Assembly (NCBI GenBank): GCA_026120035.1
Contig: JALRME010000042.1
Span: 62,001 to 126,000, forward strand
Source of the DNA: Coleophoma eucalyptorum
Taxonomy: Eukaryota > Ascomycota > Leotiomycetes > Helotiales > Dermateaceae
DNA: 64,000 nt
Reading direction: 5' to 3'
A program made the translations under genes and the position numbers. Positions 23,154 to 34,432 of the stretch are shown here, piece after piece (position 1 is the stretch's first letter; each line of letters starts with the position of its first letter). The notes under the pieces were generated by a model that did not search any database, was not told where the DNA came from, and worked only from the letters and a program-made list of their open reading frames with translations.

Positions 23154-25020
23154 ATGCTTGCTGAGAACGACACCTCTACCTTTTCATCCCTATTTCCAAA
23201 ACAGAATATTCTTGAATCTTCAAGTCTCCCGACATCGAACATGGAAGGGCATGAACCCAAGAGTGGGCAAAACAAGCGGTCTCGGACAGGATGCCTTCCT
23301 TGTCTTCGGAGCAAGGTCAAATGCGACGAGACTCACCCTGTTTGTGGCAGATGCAACCGCACCAAGAAACAGTGTGTTTGGCAGGAGGTTCGTGAATCTT
23401 TGCGAGCTAGAAGGCGTGGCCACGGGGCCTATAAAGACCGAGCAGCAAAAGCTCTACATCCAATTATCCCCGCGTCCCAAACATTAGAGCCAAGTTTAGA
23501 AGAAGCTGAGACTACGACGATTACTCCGTACAACTCGCTATTAGAAACCCCACAACTCCCTCTTGAGTCAGCAATAGCTCGGTTTGAACCCTGTGATACG
23601 AACACTCCTTGGAACGAGGTTGGGTTGGATGATCTGCTATTCACGAGAGAAGGTTATAGAAATCACCAGCATTGTAAGCAAGCTAGTCCTGTAGCATATC
23701 CACTGCAAACAACACACATACCATCAAGCTCGTCAGTCACAATTAGGCATTCGGAATGGCAAGCCCTGCAGTTTTTTGAGCATGTCTTTGCCACTCTTTA
23801 CAGCCCAAAACCCTTCTCTTGGTCCATTTGTGCGATCATGGCTCATTACGGGAAGAACCACGGCGCAATACAACATTTAATAATCGCTGTTTGTCTCGGT
23901 CAGTTGGGTCAAACCTCTGACCATGACGCCTTTCGGGATTTGGGCAAAACTCATTACCAGGCTGGCGCGCAAATGATGATGAAAGAGATGCACCAGGAGC
24001 AACGCGATCACTGCAAAGTATTTATGGCCTTTTGGTTGATGCAGGCAACTTATTGCATATACTGGGGTGATAAAGCGGCAAACAGTCTGGCAAGACTCAG
24101 TCAAGCGATGGCTCAGTATACTCGCAAACATCAGCTGCTAAAGCTTCTCACTTCCAACCAGCCGCAAGAATTAGGCATTATGACAAAAAAAGAGAGAAGC
24201 TTGCTGGCTCGAATCATGATTTTCAGTCTTTATGAAGATATAGACGCTGAATTCTGTCACGCTGGGGGTTCTTTTGCGGCAGAACTTTGTGCTAATAAAA
24301 GCATCAAAGATTTATACGTCGCAGGCAAAAACCTTTTCAGTCATTATTTCGAAACAGAATATCCATACGACGAACTAATGGACGACGTTCAACGGGCACA
24401 TCTCTTGGAACTTCACTTTGATGCAAATTTGACATTGCATAAGATCAATCAGGCGTCTAGTAATAACCCTTCCCGGCAATCATTCGAAAAGATTGCCGGC
24501 CGTCTAGATGACTTGAAGTTGGTGCGTACTGAAGAACGCGTCTATTATGCTTAGAGGCTGATTTTTAGTATAGCAACATTACTCTACCTTCAAGTTAACT
24601 GAGTCTAAAAACCAGGTGTACAGTAAAGTCCTTTCATCCGCAAATAGCGTTGTTGCACATTTCCTCGCGGTGGAGACCTATAATCTTCAATGCTTACAAA
24701 GCTATACCCAAGACCCTTTGTATACGACTCGGCTTTATTTGAATGTACAAGATTTTCTCCGCACCATAGGTAATCTTTGTAGGCAGTGTCCAGCAAACAT
24801 GCCGTACCGCAATCACTGGCTTTATTTCATAGCTGGTATCGGGACCGCCGACCCAATTTACATTGCCTGGATTATCGACAGGCTCAAACAAGGTCGATAT
24901 TTTGAGACACTGCAAAAAACTATTGACATACAGCGCTCTAGCCAGGTGGAGATGAGCATACATGATGTTCGTTCTCTGTTCTGGGGACTAGGGAATGAGA
25001 TGCTGCAAGTGGATCGGTAG
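23154..25020 (+). CDS. Zn2Cys6 transcription factor
   Basis: A nuclear regulator of 590 aa. Exons: 23154-24521 and 24616-25020 (intron donor GTGCGT, acceptor CCAG). ATG 23154 is the first true ATG of the frame; a second in-frame ATG precedes the MEGHEPK segment. The zinc cluster reads GCLPCLRSKVKCDETHPVCGRCNRTKKQC (residues about 47-75), the form usual for the Fungal_trans_2 (DUF3468) group. The long helical C-terminal region (EWQALQFFEHVF onward) is the expected regulatory domain. It is convergent with the carrier gene at 25233, about 210 bp away. Targets are unknown. Confidence 0.88.
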
Positions 25021-25232
25021 ATCAACCTGGGGTAATGTTCTGCGTTATTGTGGGAAAGAAATGTCACAGCAATAAGGAACAACGGCATTGTTAGTAGTAT
25101 TGACGTCTAACTTCAAACTTAATCTTAACAGACCTCATATTGATATCGTCATGAACTTCTCGCCACAAAGTTCTACAGACTCAATTTGAAAATACTCATA
25201 CAAGTGTGGCCCACACTGTGCATTGTATCTTG

Positions 25233-26582
25233 TCATACGGTGGCTAGTTTTTGATATCGCACAAAGAAACTCGTCAAGCCGATCAAGCATGAGCCAATTA
25301 TTGTCATGATTCCCCCATAGATCCAACAACCTGAATAGCCCCGGGCCTCGAGCACCGCGCCTCCAATTGGTGTTCCAAAAAGCAGACTGAATGCAATTAT
25401 CATGAAATACATGCCCATTCTTGTTGCGATTAGCGACTTATTAGCCGTTATAGCCACTATCACGCTTGGCATCAATGACACGAAGGTACCGGAGACGAAA
25501 CCGTAGAAAGCACATATGACTAGAAGCGACGCGAGATCTTTGGTGACAGCCAACAATGCTAGTATGAGCACCCCAGAGGTAAATGCACATGGAAGAAGAA
25601 TGTTCAACGCATCATACCTATCGGCCACAAAGTTGGGCAATAGTCGGCCGAATAAGGATGCCGCATTGATGATGGGTACAATGTAAAATGCTGTGTTTGC
25701 GTTGGCGATCGCCTTATCGATTGCGAAAAGCTGGACATAATAGAAGGGAACGTACAAGCCCAGGAATGAAACAAATATGCCGGATGTAAACGCGAGAAAA
25801 GGCAACTCCTGGAAAGCGGCCAAATCCACTTTCTTTTTTTGAGCGGTAGCTTGCATTCGAGCCTTCATGACTATGTTTGAGAGCAGGAGCCCAGCCAAGG
25901 CAAAAAAGCCAAGCACCCGTACGGCCCAGTCAAACCCAATGGACCCAAGAAGCCTGTGCAATAGAATAGGATATATGACGCCACCAAAGCTGCTCCCAGA
26001 TGCCGCTATGCCGATTGCGAATGACATTTTCGTGGTGAAATAAGTGGGCAAGATGGCCAACGTCGGTACAAAAAGTGCACCAGCCCCAAGTCCAATACAC
26101 ACTGCCTGTGCAAGAAAGATCTGCCAATATGTAACTGAGAGACTGAGCATCATATGTCCAAAGCAAACCAAGAAGGTACCAGAGCGAAGAAGAGTCTTAA
26201 GGTAACCAGCATCGAAAAGGGGACCCGCAACAATGCTGCTGAACATGATAATAAAGGACTGTACTGATCCAATCCAAGATATTGATGAAGATGATGAGTC
26301 GCGGAGGAGGCTCTTTTCGTAGTACGTTTGGTAGACACCGTAGGAGTTTATAAGACCCCTGGGATGAGCGTCAGTCAGTTGGAGTCTGCCAAGGGATACC
26401 CGATTTTGTCCGGTGCTTTACCAAGTATTCAAAAAAAGTAAGAAGGAACCCAATACTTGTAACCACGCAACAATGCCACCATTCGGAATGGAATTGTTTG
26501 GTGTGGTGGATGGATTGTGATCAATGCCTCTTTCTGGCTCCCGGGTAGTGTAACGATCAGACTCTGCTTTTGACAATGACAT
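25233..26582 (-). CDS. Monocarboxylate-type MFS transporter 2
   Basis: A 428-aa carrier related to the one at 15966 but clearly divergent. Exons on the minus strand: 26422-26582 and 25233-26358 (1287 nt); the intron splits the Trp codon of LNTWG, giving the classical GLINSYGVYQTYY loop. Further family marks are the FVPTLAILPTYF segment, FGGVIYPILLHRL and GTPIGGAVLEARG. The plasma membrane is the likely site; substrate is unknown. A TATATATAAAA box lies about 70 nt upstream of ATG 26582. Its location by two regulators and a dioxygenase suggests an accessory metabolic role. Confidence 0.9.
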
Positions 26583-27370
26583 CTTGCGAGGATATGTCAG
26601 GTAAAAATCTCTTTATTCTACGAGCTGGTCAAAAGAGTGATGGATTATATTTTATATATAGGAGTAGACAATCGCGTGTCAATTACTATATACTTAATTC
26701 CATGTGCAACCTCTGTCGATCTGTGACAACTTAGAAATGCTGATTACTATTATCGGAACTGGAACGTGCATTTGACGAATTGAATATTCAGCAGCCGTCT
26801 CATCATGTAAACGAATCGACGTCCGGCACAAACTGAATTGAAACCCTTGATTTTTTTGTCTCGAGCCGAGATCGATATCTTGTTGACGATCGGCAATTCT
26901 AGCCAATCAGAGACTACGGACGGCTAGACTGGCTAAGCAGAGATCGACTACGCTAGATTTGCCTGACTTATCAAGCGGTATTAGTCACTACAAATGGATT
27001 CACCACGAGAACTATCATATCTACACATATTGGATGATTTCCGATGCGGATTGGGGAGGAATAAGTCTTGTAAAAGCAGAGGGAGGATTGGCCATTGATG
27101 ACCTCAAACAGAAGAGTGTACAACGTTCTAGTAAAATACGATCCAATCATTGAATTATCATTTTGTATTGATTTGCAGAGCGACGGGTGTTGTGAAAGGG
27201 CGCAATTCATATCATGATTAGGCTGTCTCAATGTAATGGTAAGCAGAGTGAGAATGAGTTAATAAAATATGCTAGGAAATCCTAGAGTTGGAGACATGAG
27301 ACCCCAAGTGATAGTGCGTGAAAGTTTAAGTAGAAGAATTTTATAATCGACCCATAAGCTACAAAAGCCT
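26583..27370. other. Intergenic region upstream of transporter 2
   Basis: It holds the TATA box of the carrier (26650-26660, minus strand), a CCAAT near 26904 and the 3' flank of the amidohydrolase. No gene is supported. Confidence 0.5.
26650..26660 (-). promoter_or_regulatory. TATA box of transporter 2
   Basis: On the minus strand this reads TATATATAAAA, about 70 nt upstream of the ATG at 26582. Confidence 0.5.
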
Positions 27371-28747
27371 CTATTGAATCTTCTCTTGGCCACAACTACA
27401 GCGAATCGGCACGATGTCTGCCTGTGAGAAGGTATCCTCATCAAAGCTGCCCAGGATTTCCAATGGAACATCCGTGCCAGCCTCTTGTCGTTCTCTCTTA
27501 TCCTTCTCAAATTCTTCCTTAACTGTATTTGCTACATTATCATCGGTGAGGACCTTCCAAGCAGTATTTGCCAAGCCCTCCGCCACAAGGAGAGAGCGAT
27601 CAAAAGCCCATTCAGTCTTTGAAGCGTTAGTGAAGCCAACAGTGTGATTATACTCTCCGACACCGGCCTGGATTCCATAAACAGGGTGTACGGCTGGCAC
27701 AACATAGCTCACATTACCCTGATCTGTTGCGCCGCCATTGAGAATGCTGGTGTTGAAGTCACACATCATAGGGATACCCAACTCTTGCACTGCCTCAGAG
27801 AAGAGAGTGCAGAGATTTTTATTTGGTTGGATCTCAGCATAAACCTTGCCACGTTTGACCTGGATCTCACAACCCGTGGCTATAGCTGCTCCTTCAAAGC
27901 ACTTAATAAGACGCTCTCTCAACTCGACGGTTTTATTAACCGAAGGAGCCCGAGTAGTATACTCCACACTACTGTAGTTCGGGATGATATTGTCTTTGAC
28001 ACCGCCATGTACAATAATACCATGCACTCTTTCCGTTGGCTGAATTTGTTGTCGCATCATACTAGCTCCACTATAGCCCAATACAACAGCATCTAAAGCA
28101 TTTATGCCTTGCCAAGGAGTCGATCCAGCACTCGTTTCTTTCCCGCTAAAGCTGATTCTGACGGATCCAGCGGAAAGCATAGGCATGAAGCTCAAGCCAT
28201 TATATTCCTCAGAATACTCAGCATACAGTGCCGCTGGGTGAGCCATGAAGCAGGCGTCCACTGAGTTATAGGCGCCTTTCGAAATTAGTAAGGCTTTACC
28301 GGCACCACCCTCCTCGGCAGGAGTTCCTAGTATGCGCACTCGACCTGGTAAGCCCGATGACTTGAGCTCACCAGCAATTGCGAGAAAGCCAGCAAGCGAC
28401 AAGGTACCCATTAAATTATGGCCACATGCATGTCCAATTCCAGGGAGAGCATCGTATTCAGCATTGAAGACGACAAGTCTGCCGCCATGTCCGTACTCTG
28501 CTTCGAAAGAAGTTGGGATCCCATATGCATGTGGTGTAACGCTAAAGCCGAGTTTCTCGAGCGTCTTGACGAAAGCATCGTGTGCCTTGTGCTCCTGATA
28601 GCACAGTTCTGGGTTACCGTGAATCTAGACCAAGTATTAGAGCAGCAAACAGTTATAAGTCTTGAATTTGAAACTTGCAAATTGGTTTAAATCACTCAGT
28701 TCCTGCCTGGCTGCTTGAATAGTCGATCTCATGGATGTGGGCGCCAT
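27371..28747 (-). CDS. M20 family amidohydrolase / peptidase
   Basis: A cytosolic metal-dependent amidohydrolase of 440 aa (M20D / PM20D2-like). Exons on the minus strand: 28679-28747 and 27371-28624 (1323 nt). The only phase-compatible donor is GC type (TTT followed by GCAAGT), joining DLNQF to IHGNPELCYQEH, a hallmark of the family start. Metal-binding motifs are EYDALP, GHACGHN and AEEGGAGK; a later HP and a C-terminal GEYNHTVGF stretch complete the site. Such enzymes cleave N-acyl amino acids or dipeptides such as beta-alanyl-lysine. The gene follows a Dal5-like permease on the same strand, so uptake and hydrolysis of an amide or acidic peptide is a reasonable guess. Confidence 0.88.
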
Positions 28748-29773
28748 TGTAATTAAATATCTAAATCTCTGGAGCAAACGTAGCGATGCTAAACCCTCTA
28801 TTCTGACAATGCAAAGCACAACTCTTACAGGCAGAGAAAAAGTATCTTATATTTATCCATTGTGTCATTCTGGAAAAACACCTGAAGAATTCATCACACC
28901 ATCGCAAATTCGATTCAACGTAGTGATTGAATACGCGATGGCGATATCAGTATGCGATAAGTAGATACTGGTGGGACTGTGCCCAAAGATAAGTGGGCCT
29001 CATAGAGTTCTGCAAAGGCATAAAAAAAGGGCGTATTTTGTGATAATGATCTGGACTGCAACTCGTCAGAATAGCCGATCCCTAATTACGGCAATGTTGA
29101 ACATCACCTGCTTCTGTAGTTCTTTGTAATGCTCAAGACAGCCTTATCAAAATATCCGGCAGACTACAGTACCTTACATATCAATGTGTGGAGGTTGGTA
29201 AAGATAATCTCGGTTACTTGAATTTTCCTGTGCTTTCTGAATAGCAAGCCAGCCGAGTTGCCCTCTCCTTTCCCTAAAGTGAATGTACAATGACCCGTAG
29301 GCTACTGATGGTGATAGTAATCACCTCTGCTGCTGTACTGTAGATTCCTCCCAACTGTGAGAAGTCGATATAATTAAACAACCAGATATCAATTTGTGTC
29401 CTCAATTCGGTCAAAGTTCTTTTCCCATTTGTAACTTCGTTTCAAGTCTACCTCACTGCAAGCCACGCTACTAGGAAGAGTGTGTGGTATCTCACTTTCT
29501 ATAATTGCGACTGATCTTGTGAGCAAGAAGCAAACAGGCACTATAACGAAGGCTGCACTGGGAATTGATCTGTTCTATACACACAAAATATCAACTTAGT
29601 TAGTGCAAAGAAAATGCTATAGTATTTCATTTTAACAGAGATCCATTATAACGCTCGTGCCAATAAATCGCAGTGAAGCCCAAATCCCTGCCACGGTGTT
29701 TCGCATAGATAGGAAGTCGATCAAGACACTGGCATACTTTGTTGCAGCCCTGATAATAGCCAAATACCCTGGC
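28748..29773. other. Intergenic region, amidohydrolase promoter
   Basis: This 1-kb gap holds the amidohydrolase promoter and the 3' flank of the permease. A weak TAAATATAAG element is near 28850 (minus strand). No coding sequence or repeat is seen. Confidence 0.5.
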
Positions 29774-31528
29774 TTAGTATCTATATCTGAAAGTCTTCTC
29801 TTGCTCCCAGTCCGTCAGATCCAAACAACTAGGCTGAGTTTCTCCTGTTTGGCGGTCCTCACCCGCGTGAGCCGATGCCTTTGTAGGATATTTGCTCTCT
29901 CTTCTCTTGTTTGCAAGAAACAGTGTGACGACAAGTGTGAGCACAGCTACGATTCCCAAAACCATACAGATGATCATCGTGATGAAAGCCGAAGAATAAT
30001 TAGGTGTCTCAGATGCCTTGAATGTCTGGGGACCACCAATATTTCCGACGCAATACCCTATAAAGAAAATGGCGTTGACGGTTGTCCTTTTGGTATATCC
30101 GGTAACATTTGAAGCAATCATTGACATCATAAATGGAAAGGCCGCAGAACACGACGCAAAAAGAATGCTTCCAATGAGCTTAGCAACTTTCATCTCAGCT
30201 GGCAGTTGGTGGATCATCAAGGCCCCAACAAGTGACAAAATCAGACAAAAGGTGACAAAAGCTAAACGGCTTTGTGCTACTTTGCTGGAAATGACCGAAC
30301 CTGTCAAAACTAGCGACACGCCCCAGACGGCTGAGGGGACCTGCAGCAGTAGAGTATCGAGCTGAGAAAATCCAAAACCTTCAACCACAATGCTGCCAAA
30401 CTATCATGTGAGGTTAGCTGAATGTCTCGAATTCAAGACGGACCTTATAGAATCAATTACATTGGTTAGAGCGCCGTTTGCCATCGCGGTGAGGAATGCG
30501 TATGCAAATATGAGCCACGTCTTTGGATCTATAAAGGCTTCTTTGACATGAGAAATTTTGTAGCTTCTGCTCTGGACTGTGTGTTGCGCATTTTGAACTC
30601 GTAAAATCGCAATCTCGCGCTCGGCTTCATCGAGGAAGTTAGCCGTCGCTGGGCTGTCTGGGAGGAAGAAGAACATGACAATTGTCCAGGCTAGTGAGGC
30701 TCCCCCAAAGATGATAAACAAACACTATTAAGCACATCAGAACATAGCACAGAAGTATGAGGAGCGATACGTGCCTTCCAAGGAGCTATTCCTTCGATGT
30801 GAGCAATAGCAAAGGACAGAAAACCGCCGAGAATGGAGGCGATACTATTTCCAGCAAACCAAATAGCATGGCGAGAGGAATGCTCGGATGGCTTATACCA
30901 CATACTGGTGATGAGACTGAAACCGGGAGATATCGAGCTCTCGAAGATACCGAGAAAAATACGAAGAGTCATAAGTCCTGCAAAATTCGACGCTACAGGG
31001 TGCAAAAGAAGCACGATGCACCATAGTACCCTATAATGGTCAGAGTTTAGGCAAGGAGACAGACATGAAATTTTACATGAATGAGCAAAGATATTTCGCG
31101 AGAGGAAGCTTCACGAATCCATAGGTGATTGGATATGTGGCAAAGAGATACCCGAAGTAAAACGCACTAGATGCCCAGGCATACTGTTGGCCAACCAAGT
31201 GCTGTATTACGATTAGTTAGTATAAAATTGAAGATACGAGAGTATGATTACCATATCTTCCCTGATACCTAAAATTGCTGAGTATCCTAGACTAATTTTG
31301 TCCAGAAACTGCAGCATGTACGCTACGAACATCAGCGGTAGAAGCCTGCGATTTGAACAGTTAGCTATCAAAAGGCCTCCAGAGTTGATAAATATACCTT
31401 CTATCAATCTTTCGAACCACTCTTCGCTCATCTTCGGCGGAGTACAGCGAATGGACCTCCCCAACAGTCTCTTCATCCACTGGCTTCTTATTGCCATCAA
31501 CCGATTTTCTATCAACTTTTGCAGACAT
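29774..31528 (-). CDS. Dal5-like MFS anion permease (allantoate/nicotinate type)
   Basis: A 12-helix plasma-membrane transporter of the anion:cation symporter group, 498 aa. Exons on the minus strand: 31398-31528, 31252-31345, 31077-31201, 30775-31030, 30461-30724 and 29774-30400 (1497 nt, all phases fit). Signatures are DRRLLPLMFVAYMLQFLDK in helix 1, GIFESSISPGFSLITSMWY in helix 4 and FLPDSP after helix 6. Intron 4 needs a GC donor (AAG followed by GCACGTA) to join APWK to CLFIIFGG. Intron 5 (donor GTAATT at 30460) joins NGALTN to FGSIVV, matching the family. Related proteins carry allantoate, nicotinate, tartrate or dipeptides; the substrate here is open. The amidohydrolase lies downstream on the same strand. 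Confidence 0.88.
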
Positions 31529-32328
31529 CATTGTTTTCCCTTGAAAATAAATTATTCACTCTCTTTGCCTGAGAATTCTCCTAGTCATGCTGGTGTCCAT
31601 CATGATATTTAAGGAGCAGTTGCCGGATAGAAGGCAGCCTAGCAAAACGAATCTACGGATAGCGTGATAAGTGAAGTTTGATAGCACCTCAAAGCTTGAA
31701 TATTGCTGATTGGCCAACATTTCAGACTTGGGATAGCAAGGTAACTGATAGAGATTCGGTTCCTGCTTGGACAATACTGCCGAACACCTAAAAGCACGCG
31801 TTATCTTCACAAGGAATGAGTCGCTATCTTGCCGACAGCTTCTTGTAGATAACAATAACTGCCGATGAATCAGGCAATGCACCTGTTTAATACAAGCCAC
31901 ATTTGAGGATGATGGGAAGGTGGGTGGAGAAGTGTATGGACTCTTCGCAGCTTGCTGTTATTTTTTCGAACCCGGGGAGCTCTATCAATACTCAAATAGC
32001 ACAAAGACCAAGAAATTCCTATCTTTTGTAGTTTGGAGATTCCACATCTAACTACAATGTTTGATTGTGCCGGTCAGCTTAAAATCTTAGCCTTTGTCAT
32101 CATAATCACTTCTTTAGTTGAGAGAAGATCAATGCTATAAAGGAAATATTTCTCATTATTAACACACCAGTTCCCATAGAAAATTCACTAAAAACTCGGT
32201 TGCAAACTCTTAATTATTCTACCTAAAGTTGAAACTGATAATGGAGAAGAAAATCTTTTGATCATGCTAGCTATAAGTCTTTCTGTACAAACTAATGTTT
32301 CTCAACTCTGCGATTCTCAAATTCCCTG
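31529..32328. other. Intergenic region, permease promoter
   Basis: It holds the permease promoter and the 3' flank of the aldo-keto reductase. An open frame at 31556-31900 (minus strand) shows no domain and overlaps the promoter, so it is not called. Confidence 0.5.
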
Positions 32329-33764
32329 CTAGATACTCTCAAGATGGGGTTGATAAGGCTGAGTAATAGTTAATGAGGAGTTCAAATATTATGTTACATG
32401 GCTACTTACCTGTTGCTTGGGAGGTGCATCAATCCAAGCTCCCATTTGATATTGCTGATTATGACCAGCGGTCAAGGTCAAGTCATACTTCTGATTCCTA
32501 CGAGCATTGAACAAGAAAGGGATCGGGAAAAGAGGCTCCAGGTCTGAAACCTCATGGAGGGCATCGATTTCCTGTTTCGTGAGAAGAATGCTCAGAGAGT
32601 CTGCCATCGCCTTCACATGATCCACGGTCTGGACACCTATAAGCGGGAAGACGTACGTTGATTGTTGGAGTAGATACGCAATTGCCTGTGTCACATGCTA
32701 TTAGGGAATTCAAGATCTTACTTGGTCAGAGAAGCTTACCACAGCCTGCAAAGTAGTGCCTTTCGCCATTGCAATCTTTTCCAAGGCCTCCGATACTTTG
32801 ATATCCTTATCACGCAGACCGATTTCGCTACGAGCGGTAGGTAAGCTAGCATCCTGCTTCCTTTGTTCCGAATTTTTGAGTCGACCACCTCCCAAAGCCG
32901 CCCAAGGAATAATAGCGAGGCCTTGGTCTTCGCACATGGGAATGATCTCTGCCTCCATATCACGGAACGCCACATTCCATTTGCCCTGATATATCGAAAA
33001 GGGTGTGAGTCCGTGAGCCTTTGCATCTCAAAAACAATGTTAACACAAGTACGTAAGGTCAATATATCTCTGTATGCTTACAGTCATTTGCCTTGACAAC
33101 CACCCAGGCTGGGGTGTTGGATATACCGAGATAGAGAACTTTGCCTGCCATTATGAGAACGTGAAGTCCACGCATGACTTCCTCCACAGAAGTAGCGAAG
33201 TCCCACCTGAATGTTGTTAGATTGTAGTGCAACCGCTGGAATTCTTCTCGTTGTTTGCTCACCAGTGCACATAGAGAATGTCAATATAATCGGTCTGAAG
33301 TTTTCTGAGACTAGCGTGTACGGAAACGTGCATGCTTTTCACGGAGTTGCCCGAGAAGTTGGACTGGATAGGGTTTTGCTCGCGACTGCCACCACGATAT
33401 CCAGCACTGTATTTGGTGGCAAGGACGATTTGATCACGGTTTCCGCGTTTGATTATCCATTCGCCAATTAGCTTTTCGGATGACTCGGTTTGGTAAGAGT
33501 TAGCTGTGTCGATAAAGTTGCCTCCAAGATCAAAGTAGGTGTCTAAGAGCTTGAAGGGGTCCTCATTAACACCAAAAAGTTCTTCCCTGGAGATTATCAG
33601 TAGCAATTACAAAATTGCATTAGGGGTTATCTGCTTTACCATGATGAACCTATACTGATGCCCCCTAAAACTATTGGTGAGACCTTTACTGCAGCCGTGG
33701 GAGAGAGAATTCGATGGTAGCCAAGAAGGTTCTTTGGCTTAGGGGGTGGTAAAAAGAAGGACAT
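32329..33764 (-). CDS. Aldo-keto reductase (AKR9 / norsolorinic acid reductase-like)
   Basis: A cytosolic NADPH-dependent reductase of 388 aa. Exons on the minus strand: 33640-33764, 33263-33586, 33082-33206, 32740-33026, 32410-32685 and 32329-32358 (1167 nt). The catalytic tetrad fits Asp in FIDTANSY, the Tyr of the same motif, Lys in VLATKYS and His in LYVHWWD. The N-terminus ([19 protein letters not shown]) and the C-terminal APPKQQ are typical of fungal aryl-alcohol dehydrogenase and norsolorinic acid reductase relatives. The short last exon is inferred from a good GTAAGT donor; reading through instead would end at 32389 after VSSHVT. It is divergent from the GH3 beta-glucosidase and shares a promoter containing a CGGGTAAA palindrome, so a role in sugar or aromatic-aldehyde reduction is possible. 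Confidence 0.87.
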
Positions 33765-34432
33765 CGTCGTAGGTAGAGAGAGTAGCGCAGAGATCACAAG
33801 AGGGGAAATTGGAACAGATTCGAAATAGAAGAACTTGAAGATTGCAGCATTAAGTAAAGAAATATTCTGGACAGGTCGGATAATGTTAACTGGTAGTGTT
33901 TAGAAATTTTTGGTAGACTCCCCATTATTCAATGAAGATGAAGATGGGTTTGACCAGAAGTTTGGCGATGATTGGTTCATTTACCCGCTATCGGGTAAAT
34001 GATCATTTAAAGGAGAGAACTCCAATACCATATCTAGCCGGATAGCGGAATCAAGTTTCTATGCGATATCAGTTCCATTTACCTATCGCTTTCGAAACAG
34101 TGAGAAAATTAAAATAATATGAAATGGTCACTAAAAATTGGCCTTATCGTAATATTTATCTGCTGTCACTTGTGCCGATCGGAAAAAGAGCATTATGCTC
34201 GTTGCAAGGATCAGCCAAAACAGCATCCCCATTTGCAAGATACTCTAGAGTAAACAGCAACTGATTATATACGTAGCTTCGGAAGAGCTTTACTTAATAA
34301 GCACAGGTTTCTAATATCTGGCAAGTTTACAGATGAGGGTATAAAATTCAAGTCTTCCTACAGCAATGGACCAATTAACTAGTATTGCACAACATTAGAT
34401 CTTTGTTCACTTGTATCTACAGAGGAGAAACC
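33765..34432. other. Divergent promoter, aldo-keto reductase / beta-glucosidase
   Basis: A 668-bp shared promoter. Its most distinctive element is the palindrome at 33977-34002, listed separately. I see no coding sequence. Confidence 0.6.
33977..34002. promoter_or_regulatory. Palindromic CGGGTAAA pair (AraR/XlnR-type, CCG-N4-CGG)
   Basis: TCATTTACCCG (33977-33987) and CGGGTAAATGA (33992-34002) are perfect 11-bp inverted arms around a 4-nt spacer. Each arm contains CGGGTAAA, which fits the CGGDTAAW form reported for the Aspergillus arabinanolytic regulator AraR and overlaps XlnR-type GGNTAAA. The core is also a CCG-N4-CGG Zn2Cys6 site. It lies about 215 bp from the AKR start and 430 bp from the beta-glucosidase start. 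Confidence 0.6.
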
